From Prorocentrum cordatum (lineage: Eukaryota; Sar; Dinophyceae; Prorocentrales; Prorocentraceae), in assembly GCA_963575745.1 (NCBI GenBank), contig CAUYUJ010016904.1:493772-557771 (forward strand): 64,000 bases of DNA, read 5' to 3'. A model generated the notes under the pieces. The model ran no database searches and was not told the origin of the DNA. It saw nothing but the letters and a program-made list of their open reading frames with translations. Numbering within the stretch: the first letter of the stretch is position 1; each line of letters opens with the position of its first letter. Of this stretch, positions 1 to 9,989 are shown piece by piece. The position numbers and the translations under genes were made by a program.

Positions 1-529
1 CCTCGTGGCCCCTATTGAGTCGGAGGTTGATGAACCTCCTACCCGCACACGTCGATTAGCGAAGTGGTCGTTTTCGGTTCGCGAGAAGGCGTCGCGGCCG
101 TCATCTTTGCGGGTCCAGATCCGTCGGTTTCGGCCCCAGGCCGTTTTCACTAAAGGGTGGTTTACTAAAAGGAGGTTTGTTCACCGCCGATTGAGGCCTT
201 CTTGGGGCCCAAAAGTCAAGCGAGAAGCCGCGACGCGCCCCCGGAGATTTGTGAATTTGCAATCGGGGCCCCTGAAAGAATCCCCAGGATTGAGGACAGG
301 CTCCATTGGATCCAACAAGGGACCTGAGGCCACTCCAAAGTGTGCTTCAAGGGCACCTTCTTGGATATTGCACCACGTAGATTGACCACATTTATTGCGC
401 AATCCATAATACACAAGCAAAGGTATAGACTGATGGTGAAGACTCTGAGCATCAGGGGGAGTCCCCGCCGCTGGGCGCAGTCTTCGATACATGACAGCCT
501 GCGGCGCTTTCTGGCGCCAGAACAAGTAG
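1..529. other. no recognised gene
   Basis: Mixed-composition sequence at the window edge. Short open frames exist on both strands, but none resembles a family I recognise and they overlap one another, so none is called. Confidence 0.5.
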
Positions 530-707
530 CTACATGCAGCTGGCTCGCGGACCCCCCTTCCACTCGCCCGTTCCGATATCAGTGCTCATCATACAAATAT
601 TATGCACTGGTTGGGGGACCAACTAGACCAGCTGCATGCATTTGGCTCGCCGACCACCCTTTGCCGTCGCCCGCTCCGATCGTAGTGCTCAGTGCACAAG
701 TCTTCTG
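530..707 (+). repeat. two-copy tandem repeat of about 88 bp
   Basis: Two adjacent diverged copies (about 530-617 and 618-707) share the succession CAGCTGCATGCA-like start, TTGGCTCGC, GACC, CGCCCG and AGTGCTCA. The pair lies directly upstream of the globin-like gene. No coding role is evident. Confidence 0.6.
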
Positions 708-802
708 CGCTGGTGGGGGCAGTCGTGCCTTGCTACGCTCGGCGGCCGTCGCTGCCTCAGGCTCAGAACATTTTTGTTTATCGCAACTCATCCACGTTCG
801 AG

Positions 803-828
803 TGCTCTTCTTTCGCGTCACCCTCTAG
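803..828 (+). promoter_or_regulatory. candidate trans-splice acceptor before the globin-like gene
   Basis: A pyrimidine-rich run (TGCTCTTCTTTCGCGTCACC) ends in CTCTAG, with the AG at 827-828, 16 bases upstream of the ATG at 845. Dinoflagellate mRNAs receive a 22-base spliced leader at such AG sites. No TATA-like box is seen. The assignment is inferred from position and composition only. Confidence 0.4.
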
Positions 829-844
829 GTGCCATCTGCCAGCC

Positions 845-2569
845 ATGGGTGCCTGCTTCTCGGTGCAAGCGCCGTCTGCTGCCTGCAGCTCGTCCGAGGG
901 CCCAGATGGCTTGAGCGAGGGGGCCCAGGTGTGCCCAGTGACCAACGCCTCGGGCACGTGCCCCGTCCAGGCCAGCTCTGGTCCATCGCCTCGGGCACGT
1001 GCCCCGTTCAAGCCCGCCGTCCAAGGCCCCCGACCGTGCCCCCTGCTGGCCGCTGTGGCGGCCGCTGAGGCCGCCATCGGGCAGCCTTTGCTCAGCGGCC
1101 GGAAGATGCTCTTCTCAGAGCTCCCAGAGGCGCCCCAGCTGCTGGCCTCGAGGCGCACGGTGTCCGACATGGATGAGATCCGCCGGCTTCGAGGCGCACG
1201 GATGCCGCTGAGCGCAGAGGACATCGTCGTGGTGAAGGGCGCGTGGAATCGCACCATTGCTTTCAAGGACGCCACCATGGAGGCCATGGTCTACCGCTGG
1301 ATCCACCTTGACCCGCAGATCTACGAGGTGCTGCGGCTCAAGTTCGATGAGGTGGCGCACGACATGTTCCAGATGATCGACAAGTGTGCCCGCGCGCTGG
1401 ACCGGAGGACGGAGGTCCACGGCAGGGAGAGCTACACAGCCGGCTTCCCGGCTTGCGTGACGCGGGACTTCGGCGACGGCCCTTGCGGCATCATGTCCCA
1501 CTACACGCTGATGGGCATCCGGCCGAAGCACTGGGCCTTGTTGAAGGAGGCCTTCATTTTCGCCATTAGGACCCACAGCCCATACCTCTACAAGGACCAT
1601 GACGGGGTGGACTTGGAGATGGGCGAGGACGGCGCCATCAGCCGCTTCTTCCAAATCCACGTCATGCAGAAGGCCCATGACGTCTTCCAGAAGTTCGTCG
1701 GCACGCTGCAGTCTCCCGACGCCGTGGTGGTGCAGCGCCAGGCCGCGGCGCTCCAGTCCATGCGAGGCTTTGGCGATGACTTCTACCGGAGGCTGCTGAC
1801 CAAGTACCCAGAGCTGGGCGACGACTTCCCACACGCGGACATGGACCAGTTGACTTTGCACTTGCAGCGGACGCTGCAGGTCATCGGCAAAGCAGAGTCA
1901 CTTGGCGCCGGCGTGCGCGAGTCCATGATGTCCGACGCCTTCTCGAAGCTCGCGCAGGCGCTCCAAGAGGCTATGATCCCGTCCGAGATCTTCCCCAAGG
2001 TCGGGGGGGCTCTGCTGGAGACCCTGAGCGACAGGTTCGAGATGAGCAAGGGCGTCCTGGACATGTGGGCGTTCTTGTTCGCGTACTGCGCCACGGTCGT
2101 CTCCGTGCGGGTGGCGGTCGGGAAACGCCTTTACGCGGAAGCGGAGGAGTTCTTCTCGGTGCTCGCCAAGGAGGAGGAATGGACCCCTACCATGTTCGAC
2201 GTCCGCATGCGCCAGGTCTGGAGTGAGATCGCCATCAGCGGGACCTACAGGCAATCGTATCAATTCTACACGATATTGCGTACAAAATGTTCCCCACGTC
2301 CAAAGGATGGGGTTATTGTTATTACCTCGACCGCGCCGGTTCCTCATACCTCCCTCCTATTTCTCTCGTCATTCGTCATGCTATGTTATGGTACGGTATG
2401 TTATGGTATTGAACGGCATGTTACGTTTTGTTATGGTATGACATGGTATGTTATGCGACGCTGCCATGCCAAGTTATTGTACGACATGCTGTGCTGGGTT
2501 GCGCTATGGTGTGATACGGTATGTGTTACGATGGTATGCCATGTTATGCGACGTATGTCATTATCTTAA
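845..2569 (+). CDS. tandem two-domain globin-like protein with N-terminal acylation signal
   Basis: The ATG at 845 sits in a strong context (GCCATGG). It begins MGACFSVQ, which fits N-myristoylation (Gly2, Ser6) with a palmitoylatable Cys4, so the product is probably membrane-tethered. After a low-complexity leader of about 120 residues, a first globin-like domain (about residues 122-285) begins LSAEDIVVVKGAW and contains SHYTLMGIRPKHW. His219 there sits where the proximal heme ligand (F8) is expected. A second globin-like domain (about 293-450) contains FYRRLLTKYPELG and VGGALLETL, but the F8 position appears to be Leu, so heme binding there is doubtful. I see no clear distal His in either domain. 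The frame stays open to 2569, but from about 2293 it reads through a duplicated non-coding repeat. The true exon therefore probably ends near 2275-2285, with a splice donor or an unseen 3' exon. Globin family is likely; function (oxygen, NO or redox sensing) is unknown. Confidence 0.7.
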   Translation: MGACFSVQAPSAACSSSEGPDGLSEGAQVCPVTNASGTCPVQASSGPSPRARAPFKPAVQGPRPCPLLAAVAAAEAAIGQPLLSGRKMLFSELPEAPQLLASRRTVSDMDEIRRLRGARMPLSAEDIVVVKGAWNRTIAFKDATMEAMVYRWIHLDPQIYEVLRLKFDEVAHDMFQMIDKCARALDRRTEVHGRESYTAGFPACVTRDFGDGPCGIMSHYTLMGIRPKHWALLKEAFIFAIRTHSPYLYKDHDGVDLEMGEDGAISRFFQIHVMQKAHDVFQKFVGTLQSPDAVVVQRQAAALQSMRGFGDDFYRRLLTKYPELGDDFPHADMDQLTLHLQRTLQVIGKAESLGAGVRESMMSDAFSKLAQALQEAMIPSEIFPKVGGALLETLSDRFEMSKGVLDMWAFLFAYCATVVSVRVAVGKRLYAEAEEFFSVLAKEEEWTPTMFDVRMRQVWSEIAISGTYRQSYQFYTILRTKCSPRPKDGVIVITSTAPVPHTSLLFLSSFVMLCYGTVCYGIERHVTFCYGMTWYVMRRCHAKLLYDMLCWVALWCDTVCVTMVCHVMRRMSLS

Positions 2570-2930
2570 TGTATGTTAGGATTGGTTCCCATATCCAAAG
2601 GATGGGGTCTTGTTCCCCACATCCAAAGGATGGGTTTCTTGTAATCCCCCACATCCACTGGCTGGGGCTCTTGTTATTAATCCGACCGTGCCAACTCCTT
2701 CAGTCTCTCCTCCCTCCTTCTCGTCCGTCTCATGTTATGTTCTGGTATGTTAGTGTATGCTACGCTATGTTAGTGTTTATGTTATTATATGGTATGGTGG
2801 TGCATGCTTTGCATGTTTAGTGTAACATGGCATGCAATGGTATGATGTGGTATGATATGCGATGTTATGTTATGATATGATATGGCATGCCATGCGTTGC
2901 CACGTAATGGTATGCCATGTGTTGTATGAT
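2293..2930 (+). repeat. two-copy block plus TATGTTATGG minisatellite
   Basis: Two copies (from about 2293 and about 2612) share ATCCAAAGGATGGG, then TTGTTATTA, a CGACCG and CTCC-rich stretch and TCGTC. Each is followed by a degenerate TATGTTATGGTATG array. A further ATCCAAAGGATGGGG lies at 2596. The first copy forms the apparent C-terminal tail of the globin-like frame, which argues that the tail is intron or intergenic. Confidence 0.7.
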
Positions 2931-3062
2931 GATATGATGGTGGCTATGCGGATGATAATGATTAAACTGACGATGACGATGATGATGCTGCTGCTGATGA
3001 TGGTGTTGCAGATGATGATGCTGATGCTGTTGCTGCTGATGAGGAGGAGGATGATGATGCGG
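2931..3062 (+). repeat. GATGAT/GCTGAT microsatellite
   Basis: Imperfect trinucleotide run (GATGATGATGCTGCTGCTGATG type) with GAGGAG at its end. The Met-rich and His-rich open frames here are by-products of the repeat. Confidence 0.85.
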
Positions 3063-3425
3063 GCGGAGTGCATTCTGAGGATGTCTCGAGCGAGGCGCGG
3101 GTTCCAGCATCCCTAAGGGGGAGCCATCAGGGGGTATTGCACTCCTCCGTTCGCGGGTATGTCTCGAGCGTAGTGCCTGTCTTGGTTCCCAGCATCCTGC
3201 GCTGTTGGAACACGTTTGGAGGATGTCTCGAGCGAGGCGCCCATTTTCGCACCCACAGGGGAGCCGTCAGGGGGTATTGCACACTTCCTTTCGCGCCAAA
3301 ATGGCAGGGATGCTTCGAGAAGGGTGCTTGTGTTGATTCCCACCATCATCCGCTGTCGTAGCAGATTCCGAGAATGTCGCGAGCGAGGCGCTCATTTTCG
3401 CCCTCAAGGGGGGCACGACTTTTAG
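3063..3425 (+). repeat. three units of GAGGATGTCTCGAGCGAGGCG repeat
   Basis: Units start near 3074, 3219 and 3370 (period about 146 bp). Each has GGATGTCTCGAGCGAGGCG or a one-base variant, then a CATTTTCGC-type stretch and GGGGG(A/T)GCC. The GGATGTCTCGAGCGA core recurs at 39.7 and 45.7 kb. Confidence 0.75.
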
Positions 3426-3499
3426 GATGCCTCGAACGGTTTGCCGATTTTGCTGGCCAGACCCGTGGGCACGGATCCTCTCCAGGATGCCACACGAGG

Positions 3500-4075
3500 C
3501 TTCAGCAGGCTCCAGGATGCTCCGTGAGGCCACAAGCGGTACCAGAAGAAATCAGGAGGCCACAGGAGGCCACAGGAGGCCCAGGAGGCTCCATGAGGAC
3601 CCAGGAGGCCCCAAGAAAGTCCAGGAGGCCCCAGGAGGCCCCAAGAGGCCCCAGGAGCAGGAGACATCAAAAGGCCACAGGAGTGGCTCCAATCCCACGT
3701 GTGCACGTATATTCGTATGGCTATTGCCTCACGTAGAGCACGAATCCTTGGCGCGCTACGTATGTTTCTATAGGTTGCCCTTCCCTTGCGTATCCAATCC
3801 TAAGTGTTTTACGTATGTCCCTATATTCTGGGTCTCCCATCTGTGCACAATTCCTTGGTGTGCTACGCTTGTTCCTATAGATTGCCCTTCTCGTGCGGCT
3901 CCACTCCGCAGTGTCTTATATAGGTTTGTGCCTGTATATTGTGCCTCTCCTGGAGCACGAATCCTCCCCAGGAGACCCTTGGAGGCTCCAGGAGGCCCCG
4001 GGAGGCCACACGAGGCCCCAGGAGGCTTCAGGAGGCCACAGGAAACCCCAAGGGGCCCCAGGAGGCCCTAAGGTT
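3500..4075 (+). repeat. AGGAGGCCCC minisatellite flanking a CCTATAG-type repeat
   Basis: 3530-3670 and 3960-4070 are degenerate arrays of CCAGGAGGCCCCAGGAGG. Between them (3700-3960) are three or four units holding ACGTATGTTCCTATAG-like sequence followed by TTGCCCTTC. Units of that second kind recur at 39.8 and 45.8 kb. Confidence 0.7.
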
Positions 4076-4714
4076 GTGACAGTGAATCTTTAGACAGCAA
4101 CCAGCCATGTTGATCAATATGGGATAGAAGAAAGTAGGGACAAGTTGTTTTCCAATATAGAAACATAGAACATAATAGGTTTAAGTAGGAAAAAGTAGTA
4201 TCAAAGTAGTGTCAAGTAGGAAATAGTTTCCCAACGTATACGTAATATCAATTTGCGAGTTGATCAGGACGCGCGCTACAAATGTGCCGCATTGCCACCA
4301 TCACTGCGATGCGCCGCATTGCTTGAGGTTCGCGGGCGCGGGGCCGCGCTGCGCGAAACCAGCGCCTAGTGTCGGGGGCCATAAATGCAGGGTCGCAGCG
4401 CCAGCGTCTTCTTGTAGTCTACAGGGCGGCCCGCGGACTCCATGGCGCGCGGCGCTTTCTGCCGGTTGCAGCTTCTTTATCGGGGCCGAGCAAGCGGCGG
4501 GGCCCCGCCCGCCAGGCCAGCGCGCAGTTAAGATGGGTGAATCTGGGCCCTTGCGCGGGGGCGGAGAAATCGTTTCGCTGATCTGAAAAAACAATTTCGG
4601 GCCTGGGCTCGCCAGAGGGCCGCCGGGGCCCTCCGGGGGGGGCGCCGCGACCCGCCCGCGGGCCCGCTGGCGGCCGGCCGGGTGGACTTCCGGCGGTTCC
4701 GGGGCCCGCGAGAG
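4076..4714. other. no recognised gene
   Basis: 4090-4260 is AT-rich with short AAGTAG repeats; 4260-4714 turns abruptly GC-rich. Open frames across 4301-5050 are GC-skew artefacts without recognisable domains. Confidence 0.5.
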
Positions 4715-4990
4715 GTGGCGCGGCCGGCCTAGATTTGCGCGCGTTGGCGCGGCCTGGGTCCGGATTTGCAAAACGCGCTGGCGCGGCCAGGCCCAAATTT
4801 GCACGCGCCGGCGCGGCCGGGCCCGGACATGCAAAACGCGCCGGCTCGGCCGGGCCCATTTGCAACGCGAGACGGCGCGGCCCCGTTTCAAATAATAATA
4901 CACGCCAGCGCGGCCGGCCCAGGTTCGTAAAGCGCGCCGGCGCCGCCTGGTTCGGAACTCCCGCGCGCGGCGCCTCCGGGCGCCGGCGGG
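4715..4990 (+). repeat. GC-rich minisatellite, about 36 bp units
   Basis: About seven imperfect units contain GGCGCGGCC, GGGCCC, then AATTTGCA or AACGCGC. The array ends at an eleven-base G run near 5000. Confidence 0.7.
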
Positions 4991-5440
4991 ACGCCGGAGG
5001 GGGGGGGGGAAATTGTGTGTTAAAGCTAAGCTATACTGAGATGTCCACAACTAGTTCTGGTAGTTGTGGGGAAGTTGTGGTAGATCATGCAAACTTGATA
5101 TTCCACATCTTAACTTGACCTTCCAGATTTTAACTTGATCTGCCAGATCTTACATAGCTTGAACGGTTCAAGTTGTGGAAGATACGGAAGTTTGTTGTTT
5201 GAAGCGGTGTTTACAGCGTGTAGGTTACTGGGAAGTTAGGTTAGGAGTGGTTCTAGTTGTGGAATTTGCGTTCTAGTTAGTTTTGTTGTTATGTCTGATT
5301 TCAACTGGCTTGTAGGAAAAACATGCGTTGCGAACAGAAGTTTTTGAAATGAAAAATGCGTTATGCCTGCCCCCCCCCAAAGCGTTGTACTGATGTTTTG
5401 TTTCTCGAGCGCTTTGCGATGCATTCTATCATGCGCTTCG
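4991..5440. other. AT-rich spacer with short repeats
   Basis: 5090-5150 contains three diverged TTAACTTGATCTTCCAGAT units; GTTGTGG occurs several times. No gene is seen. Confidence 0.5.
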
Positions 5441-5680
5441 CGCCCCCTTCGTCTCCCCCTCCCTCTCCTCCTTCTCCTCCTTCGCCTTCTCCTCCTTCAA
5501 ACGTACCAAGGTCCTCCTCCTCCGTCTCTTCCTTCTCCTCCTCCTCCTCCTCCTCCTCCTCCTCCTCATCCTGCTTCTTCTCCTCCTCCTGGAGCCTGGA
5601 GCGTGAAGGTCTGTATTTCCTCCAGGATGACGGGGAGGAAGAGGAGGAGGAGGAGGAGGAGGAGGAGGAGGAGGAGGAGG
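5441..5680 (+). repeat. CCT then GGA microsatellite at the gap edge
   Basis: A CTCCTC run (5451-5590) is followed after about 40 bases by a pure GAGGAG run (5636-5680) that enters the N gap. The sequence is self-complementary across the two runs and may be why the assembly broke here. Confidence 0.85.
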
Positions 5681-5780
5681 NNNNNNNNNNNNNNNNNNNN
5701 NNNNNNNNNNNNNNNNNNNNNNNNNNNNNNNNNNNNNNNNNNNNNNNNNNNNNNNNNNNNNNNNNNNNNNNNNNNNNNNN
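5681..5780. other. assembly gap (100 N)
   Basis: Exactly 100 unknown bases, which is a conventional placeholder length, so the true gap size is unknown. Confidence 0.98.
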
Positions 5781-5844
5781 CCCAGAGCCAGGCGTCGCTA
5801 TAAAGCGTGGCTTCCGTGGTTTCTAGGGATTGGCCTTGTCAGCC

Positions 5845-5910
5845 GTACAACTGCAGGAATCATTGCTATCTATGTGTGTATATATATACAAATGATTCCT
5901 GTAGTTGTAC
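5845..5910. repeat. 66 bp foldback hairpin
   Basis: Left arm 5845-5863 (GTACAACTGCAGGAATCAT) and right arm 5892-5910 are inverted with one mismatch over 19 bp. The 28-base loop is rich in TATATA. It could be a minimal foldback element. Confidence 0.8.
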
Positions 5911-5929
5911 TATAGAAAACGGCCTTCGG

Positions 5930-6250
5930 GGCCCCCTCCCCCCCCCCCCCCCCTTCGTTCCAACTTCCCCCCTGCACTCCGAAAGGCAGGCGCGAAGTTG
6001 ACAGCGGATGTCCTCCTCCTCCCCTTCCTTCTGCTTCCGCCCCCAACCTCCTCCTCCTCCGCCTCCGCCTCTCCGTTTCCCTCCTCCTCCTCAGCCGCCC
6101 CTTCCTCCTTGTCCTCCTCCTCCTTCTCATCGTCCGCCGTGTCCTCCTCCGCCTCCTCCTCGCCCTCCTCCTCCTCCTCGCCCCCCTCCCTCTCCTCGCC
6201 CTCCTCCTCTTCCCCCCCCCCCCCCCCCCTCCCCTCCCTCTGTTCTCTCT
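5930..6250 (+). repeat. C-rich and CCTCCT microsatellite
   Basis: Long C runs (5937-5954, 6213-6229) and degenerate CCTCCTCCG sequence. On the minus strand this gives an Arg-rich tail to the pseudogene frame, which is not likely to be real protein. Confidence 0.8.
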
Positions 6251-6261
6251 CCCGCGTGGCT

Positions 6262-7994
6262 CAAGAGCGGGGGCCTTGTAGTTGTCCGCGAGTACGCCAG
6301 TCATGACCTCGGTCGTCTCCTCGGCAATCTTCCTGGGCTTGTTGGGGCCTACAACCGTCAACTTGGCGAGGCCGTTGCGGACGCGCGAAATCTTCCACCT
6401 CTGCGGCCCGCCTGCAACGAGCTCCACATCCACGCCGACCTCGAAACCCATCGCCATCAGCGCGGCGTCGTCCACGCCCTTGGCCTCGAAGCCGCGCGTC
6501 GCGAGCTCGACCACGCCCGCGCGCTTGATGTGGTTGACAGCCTTCACGTCGAAGGGGGGCTCGGGCTTCGCCGCGGCAGGGGCCAAGTCGTGCGCGTCAT
6601 TCAGCAGCTGCGAGCCGATCTCATCCAGGGACTGCCACACCTTTCGGGATCGCACCTTCTTGTTGTGGATGCACATCACGACGCGAACCTCGAAGTCGGT
6701 CGCCTGTCAGCCTGGCGACGTCGCTGTCTGCGAGGTTGCCCCTGAGCTCGGAGCTGTTCATGATCTCGCGCAGCCGGTCCTTGACCTTGCGAAGCATGGT
6801 GATGAACGCGAGGACATTATGCTTGCCCTTGCCCGTCACCGTGGCCATGTCCTGGCCGCCCAGCAGGACCGATACGCCGTTCTTGCACATCGACTCAGGA
6901 GACACGAAACTGGCCTTCAGCATCGCGAGCACAATCTCGGGACCTTGCACGAAGCGAAGGTCTGCAAGTACCTTAAATGTAATCCCAGACGCGTCTCTCG
7001 TCACCTCCAGGGTTTTTGCCCATGCGTCTAACTCAGTCAAGTAGTTGCCAGAAGCACCGCCGCTCCAGTTTGCCACGAACGTGCAGATGGGCATGACTTG
7101 GCCAATCATGTGCTGCCTGTCATTCTCGATGGCCATAGCTATGTGCTCCCAACCATATTCGCCAGACACACGGAAGTTCCTCATCGCTTTCTGGTGCATT
7201 TCTAGCATGGTCCGCATTTTTGTTTGCACGCGCTCAGTGCCATGCCCACTGTTCAATGCTTCTTGAAGCCAGTCGGCCATTGATGGCCATTGCTTGTCCA
7301 CTGAGGCGCGGATGGCGATCCACTCCAGCCCGTTCTTGAGCGGAACAGCCATCGCAGGGTTCGCGGCGGTGGCCTTCGAGGATGCCCCTCGCAACCCGGG
7401 GCGCTGCGCTTTCTCATTCGCCGCCTCTGGCAGCGGCAATGGGAAAGCGCAAATCGTGGCACTCGGGCTGGTAGGATGCATCCGCACCTTCTCAGGCGAT
7501 AGCTTCCCGCCCTGCGAGAGCTCTGTCAAGTACGTCGATGCCCTGGCGCTCGCGGCGTTCAGCATGGCAACCTTGTGGCTGCTCGAGACCGTCGCGAACC
7601 TCGCATCGGCCTGGTCTACTGGTGCCAACATGTTGTCGCTGCAGCGGTAGAGTGTCTCGTTAAACTTGAAGATGCTGTCGTCAGACGGTTCCACCTCGAT
7701 GCAGACAGCGACGCCGACTTTGGCCAGGCTCCATCCTTGGCCGACCACACGCAGGAGTAGGGCATGCACGTCCAGGGGGCCCAGGCCCGTTTTGAAACGG
7801 TTGTGCTTGTGCGGGCGCAATTACTTGTTCTCGATTTTTTCCTTACGTGCAAGGTTGTGGCTCAGCAAAATAGAAATCAACTCGTCGGCCTTGCTCCTCA
7901 ACTGGTTGAATCCCCCATCATCCCCATGTGATTTCAGCAGCTCCAGCACTCGATTCTCGACGTCGGCCATGGCCTTTGCAACGGATGACGCCAT
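6262..7994 (-). pseudogene. retro-processed pseudogene of an uncharacterised protein
   Basis: Read on the minus strand from an ATG at 7994, an open frame of 57 codons (starting MASSVAKAMADVENR) hits an in-frame TAA at 7821-7823. The same frame then continues for about 380 codons (LRPHKHNRFKTGLG onward) to about 6700. There the coding signal moves to another frame: TGDRLRGS in one versus DFEVRVVMCIHNKKV in the next. It then runs on to about 6262, where low-complexity sequence starts. No introns are apparent over 1.7 kb, and a relic spliced leader lies 50 bases upstream. I do not recognise the family; the parent protein was about 570 residues or more, mostly soluble, with mixed helical sequence. 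The stop and the frameshift mean this copy is broken. The processed-cDNA origin is inferred from the leader relic plus intron absence. Confidence 0.65.
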
Positions 7995-8040
7995 GGACGG
8001 TGCGAGCTCTGATGCGTCTACGCGCAGACGCCACGACGCA

Positions 8041-8063
8041 CTCAGCCAAAACGGCTAGTTACG
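8041..8063 (-). other. relic dinoflagellate spliced-leader sequence
   Basis: On the minus strand the core reads TAGCCGTTTTGGCT, matching the dinoflagellate leader core TAGCCATTTTGGCT at 13 of 14 positions. Flanking positions match less well. It lies about 50 bases upstream of the pseudogene ATG and in the same orientation, where a reverse-transcribed mRNA would carry it. Confidence 0.6.
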
Positions 8064-8640
8064 TTGGGGGTTGTGGTTGGGGTTTCTGGGTGGTGGAACC
8101 CCCCCCCCCCCCCCCCCCCAAAGTGGAATTCAACGGTTTCGTATATCAGACTATGGATTCTCGTCAGGAAATTCACAGCTTTCAATGTGAAATCCTTGGG
8201 TCTGGAACTTGAAACTCAGAATCTTGATCTAGAAAATCATTGATCTGGATCTTGATTGCGGAGGATCTGGAGCTTGATTTCTGAGGTTGCTAACGTGTTT
8301 AGGGGGTGCGCGTAACTCGTTTAGCGAAACCCGTAAACAGTTTAGCTTGGGGGGGCTCAACCAGGTTAGCTGCACTTAGGCCGAAAACGCTAAGTAGGTT
8401 TTCGAGAGGCGGCGCGATTAGCATGTAGCTTGTGGAGCACCTTAATGGATAGCCCCCACTACAACCAGGTTGAGTATGATATAACCATGGATCACTACAT
8501 TATAAACGGTCTTTAACATGCGTTATACAAGCTTCTAAGAACCTACAACACGCACACCTACTTAGGAAACAGGGCGGGCATTCAAGCAGTCTATTTAGCA
8601 GGCGTTGCCCAGAGCCCAGAGGAGGCATTTGAATGCTACG
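8064..8640. other. no recognised gene
   Basis: A long C run at 8100-8119, then AT-richer sequence with short TCTGGA(A/G)CTTGA repeats (8195-8285). No coding signal is seen. Confidence 0.5.
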
Positions 8641-9189
8641 GGGGCGAGGCTGTCGAGCTAATCGCAGGTTCCCCTGCGAAGCTTAAGGCCCCCCGCGCGG
8701 CGCGTCCAAACGATCGTCGCGCGCGCCGGCGCTGCGTTTCTAAAGGCCGCCAATTTGGCGGGGGTGCGCGCTGCGCCGCTTGCGCCGGCAGCGGCGCCGG
8801 GAAGTTGCGCCCGCGCGGGCTCGCCCGCCACGGGCGTGACTCGCGAACAGTTGAAGGGCGACGCCACGATGAAGCCGCGGCTCGAGGCGCGCAAGCGCCG
8901 CGGCCCGTCGCGCGGCAGGCAAGCTTGTCGCGGGCGACGAGAAGAATATTGAATTTATTACCAACGCACCGCGACCTCCCGGGGCATCGGCGAGGATGCG
9001 CGGAGCGCCATTGATTGGGAAGCGCCCATGGGATGCGCTGAAGCAATGCGCCACCGAGACAAACGTGTCGTCGCGCCTGGAAGACTGGGGCCAAGCGCTC
9101 CGCCGGGGCGGATCAGCGCAACGCTGGTTCGATGGCGCGGACGAAGTGGCGAGAGCTATCTCCGACGGCGTCAGCGGCCCGCTTTTGGC

Positions 9190-9910
9190 CGAGTTGCTCG
9201 ACATAACGAGCTACGGCGACCCGGGCGCGGCTGACTTGTTTCGCAGCGGCGCGCCTCTCCTCGGCAAGTTGCCCCGCGCGGGGGGCGGCCCCGCGAAGGC
9301 TTTCCCCTGGCCCATCTCCGCCGAGACCTTGCGGGCCTCGTCCGCAGCGCACAACCGAGAGATTTGTGTCGTTTCTAAGGGAGGATGCGAGCGCCTCGGC
9401 GCTGCACGACGGCGCGCTCGCCGACGCAGCCATGTCGCGGATGGCGCCTCCAGTTCTCGTAGCCGATGCTGACCTCGGCAGGGTGTGCTTCTCGCCAGGG
9501 TTTTCAATGATACAGGGCGTCACAAAGGACGGGGCGCCAATAATCCGCGTTGTGGACGACGAGTCCAGGGGCGGCGTCAACGCGGCGTGCCAGCCTGCGG
9601 AGCGACTGCAACTCGACGGCGCGGGCGCACTCGTCGACGCGATACGCTTCTTTCGCGATCAGCCTGGATGCGCGCCGGCTCTGTTCAAGGCGGACATAGA
9701 TCCCGCCTATCGTCGAATCCCCATTGCTGCTGAGCACAGATGGGCCGCGTACAGCACGGTCATTTAGCGATGACGTTTGGAGCGCTGGCCGCGGCATTCG
9801 GCTGGGGCCGCGCGGGCGCAGCCCTGGTTCATCTCGCCCGAAAACTTTTTCGAATCGCTACCCCCCGATGCGCGGGCGACTTCTTTGGCCCGTGCGCGCC
9901 TGAAGCAAAG
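9190..9910 (+). pseudogene. DIRS-type reverse transcriptase, broken
   Basis: Frame 2 carries the N-terminal part (ADLFRSGAPLLGKL). The signal passes to frame 3 at about 9366 (VSFLREDASASALHDGALAD, then RVVDDESRGGVN and FKADIDPAYRRIPI), where the Asp of ADID fits the first catalytic aspartate. A TAG ends that frame at 9765-9767. The palm continues in frame 2 from about 9745 as HLAMTFGALAAAFGWGRAG, then CAGDFFG where an active enzyme has the (Y/F)xDD box. At least two frame changes and a lost catalytic Asp make it inactive. The family is recognised from the order and spacing of these motifs and the RNase H and recombinase downstream. Confidence 0.75.
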
Positions 9911-9989
9911 GTGCACACCGCGGCTTCTCTGGCCAGACTCGCGCGCGCGCGTTGCTGGGCCCAAGAGCAGTGTCCGACAGAAAGTTGGA

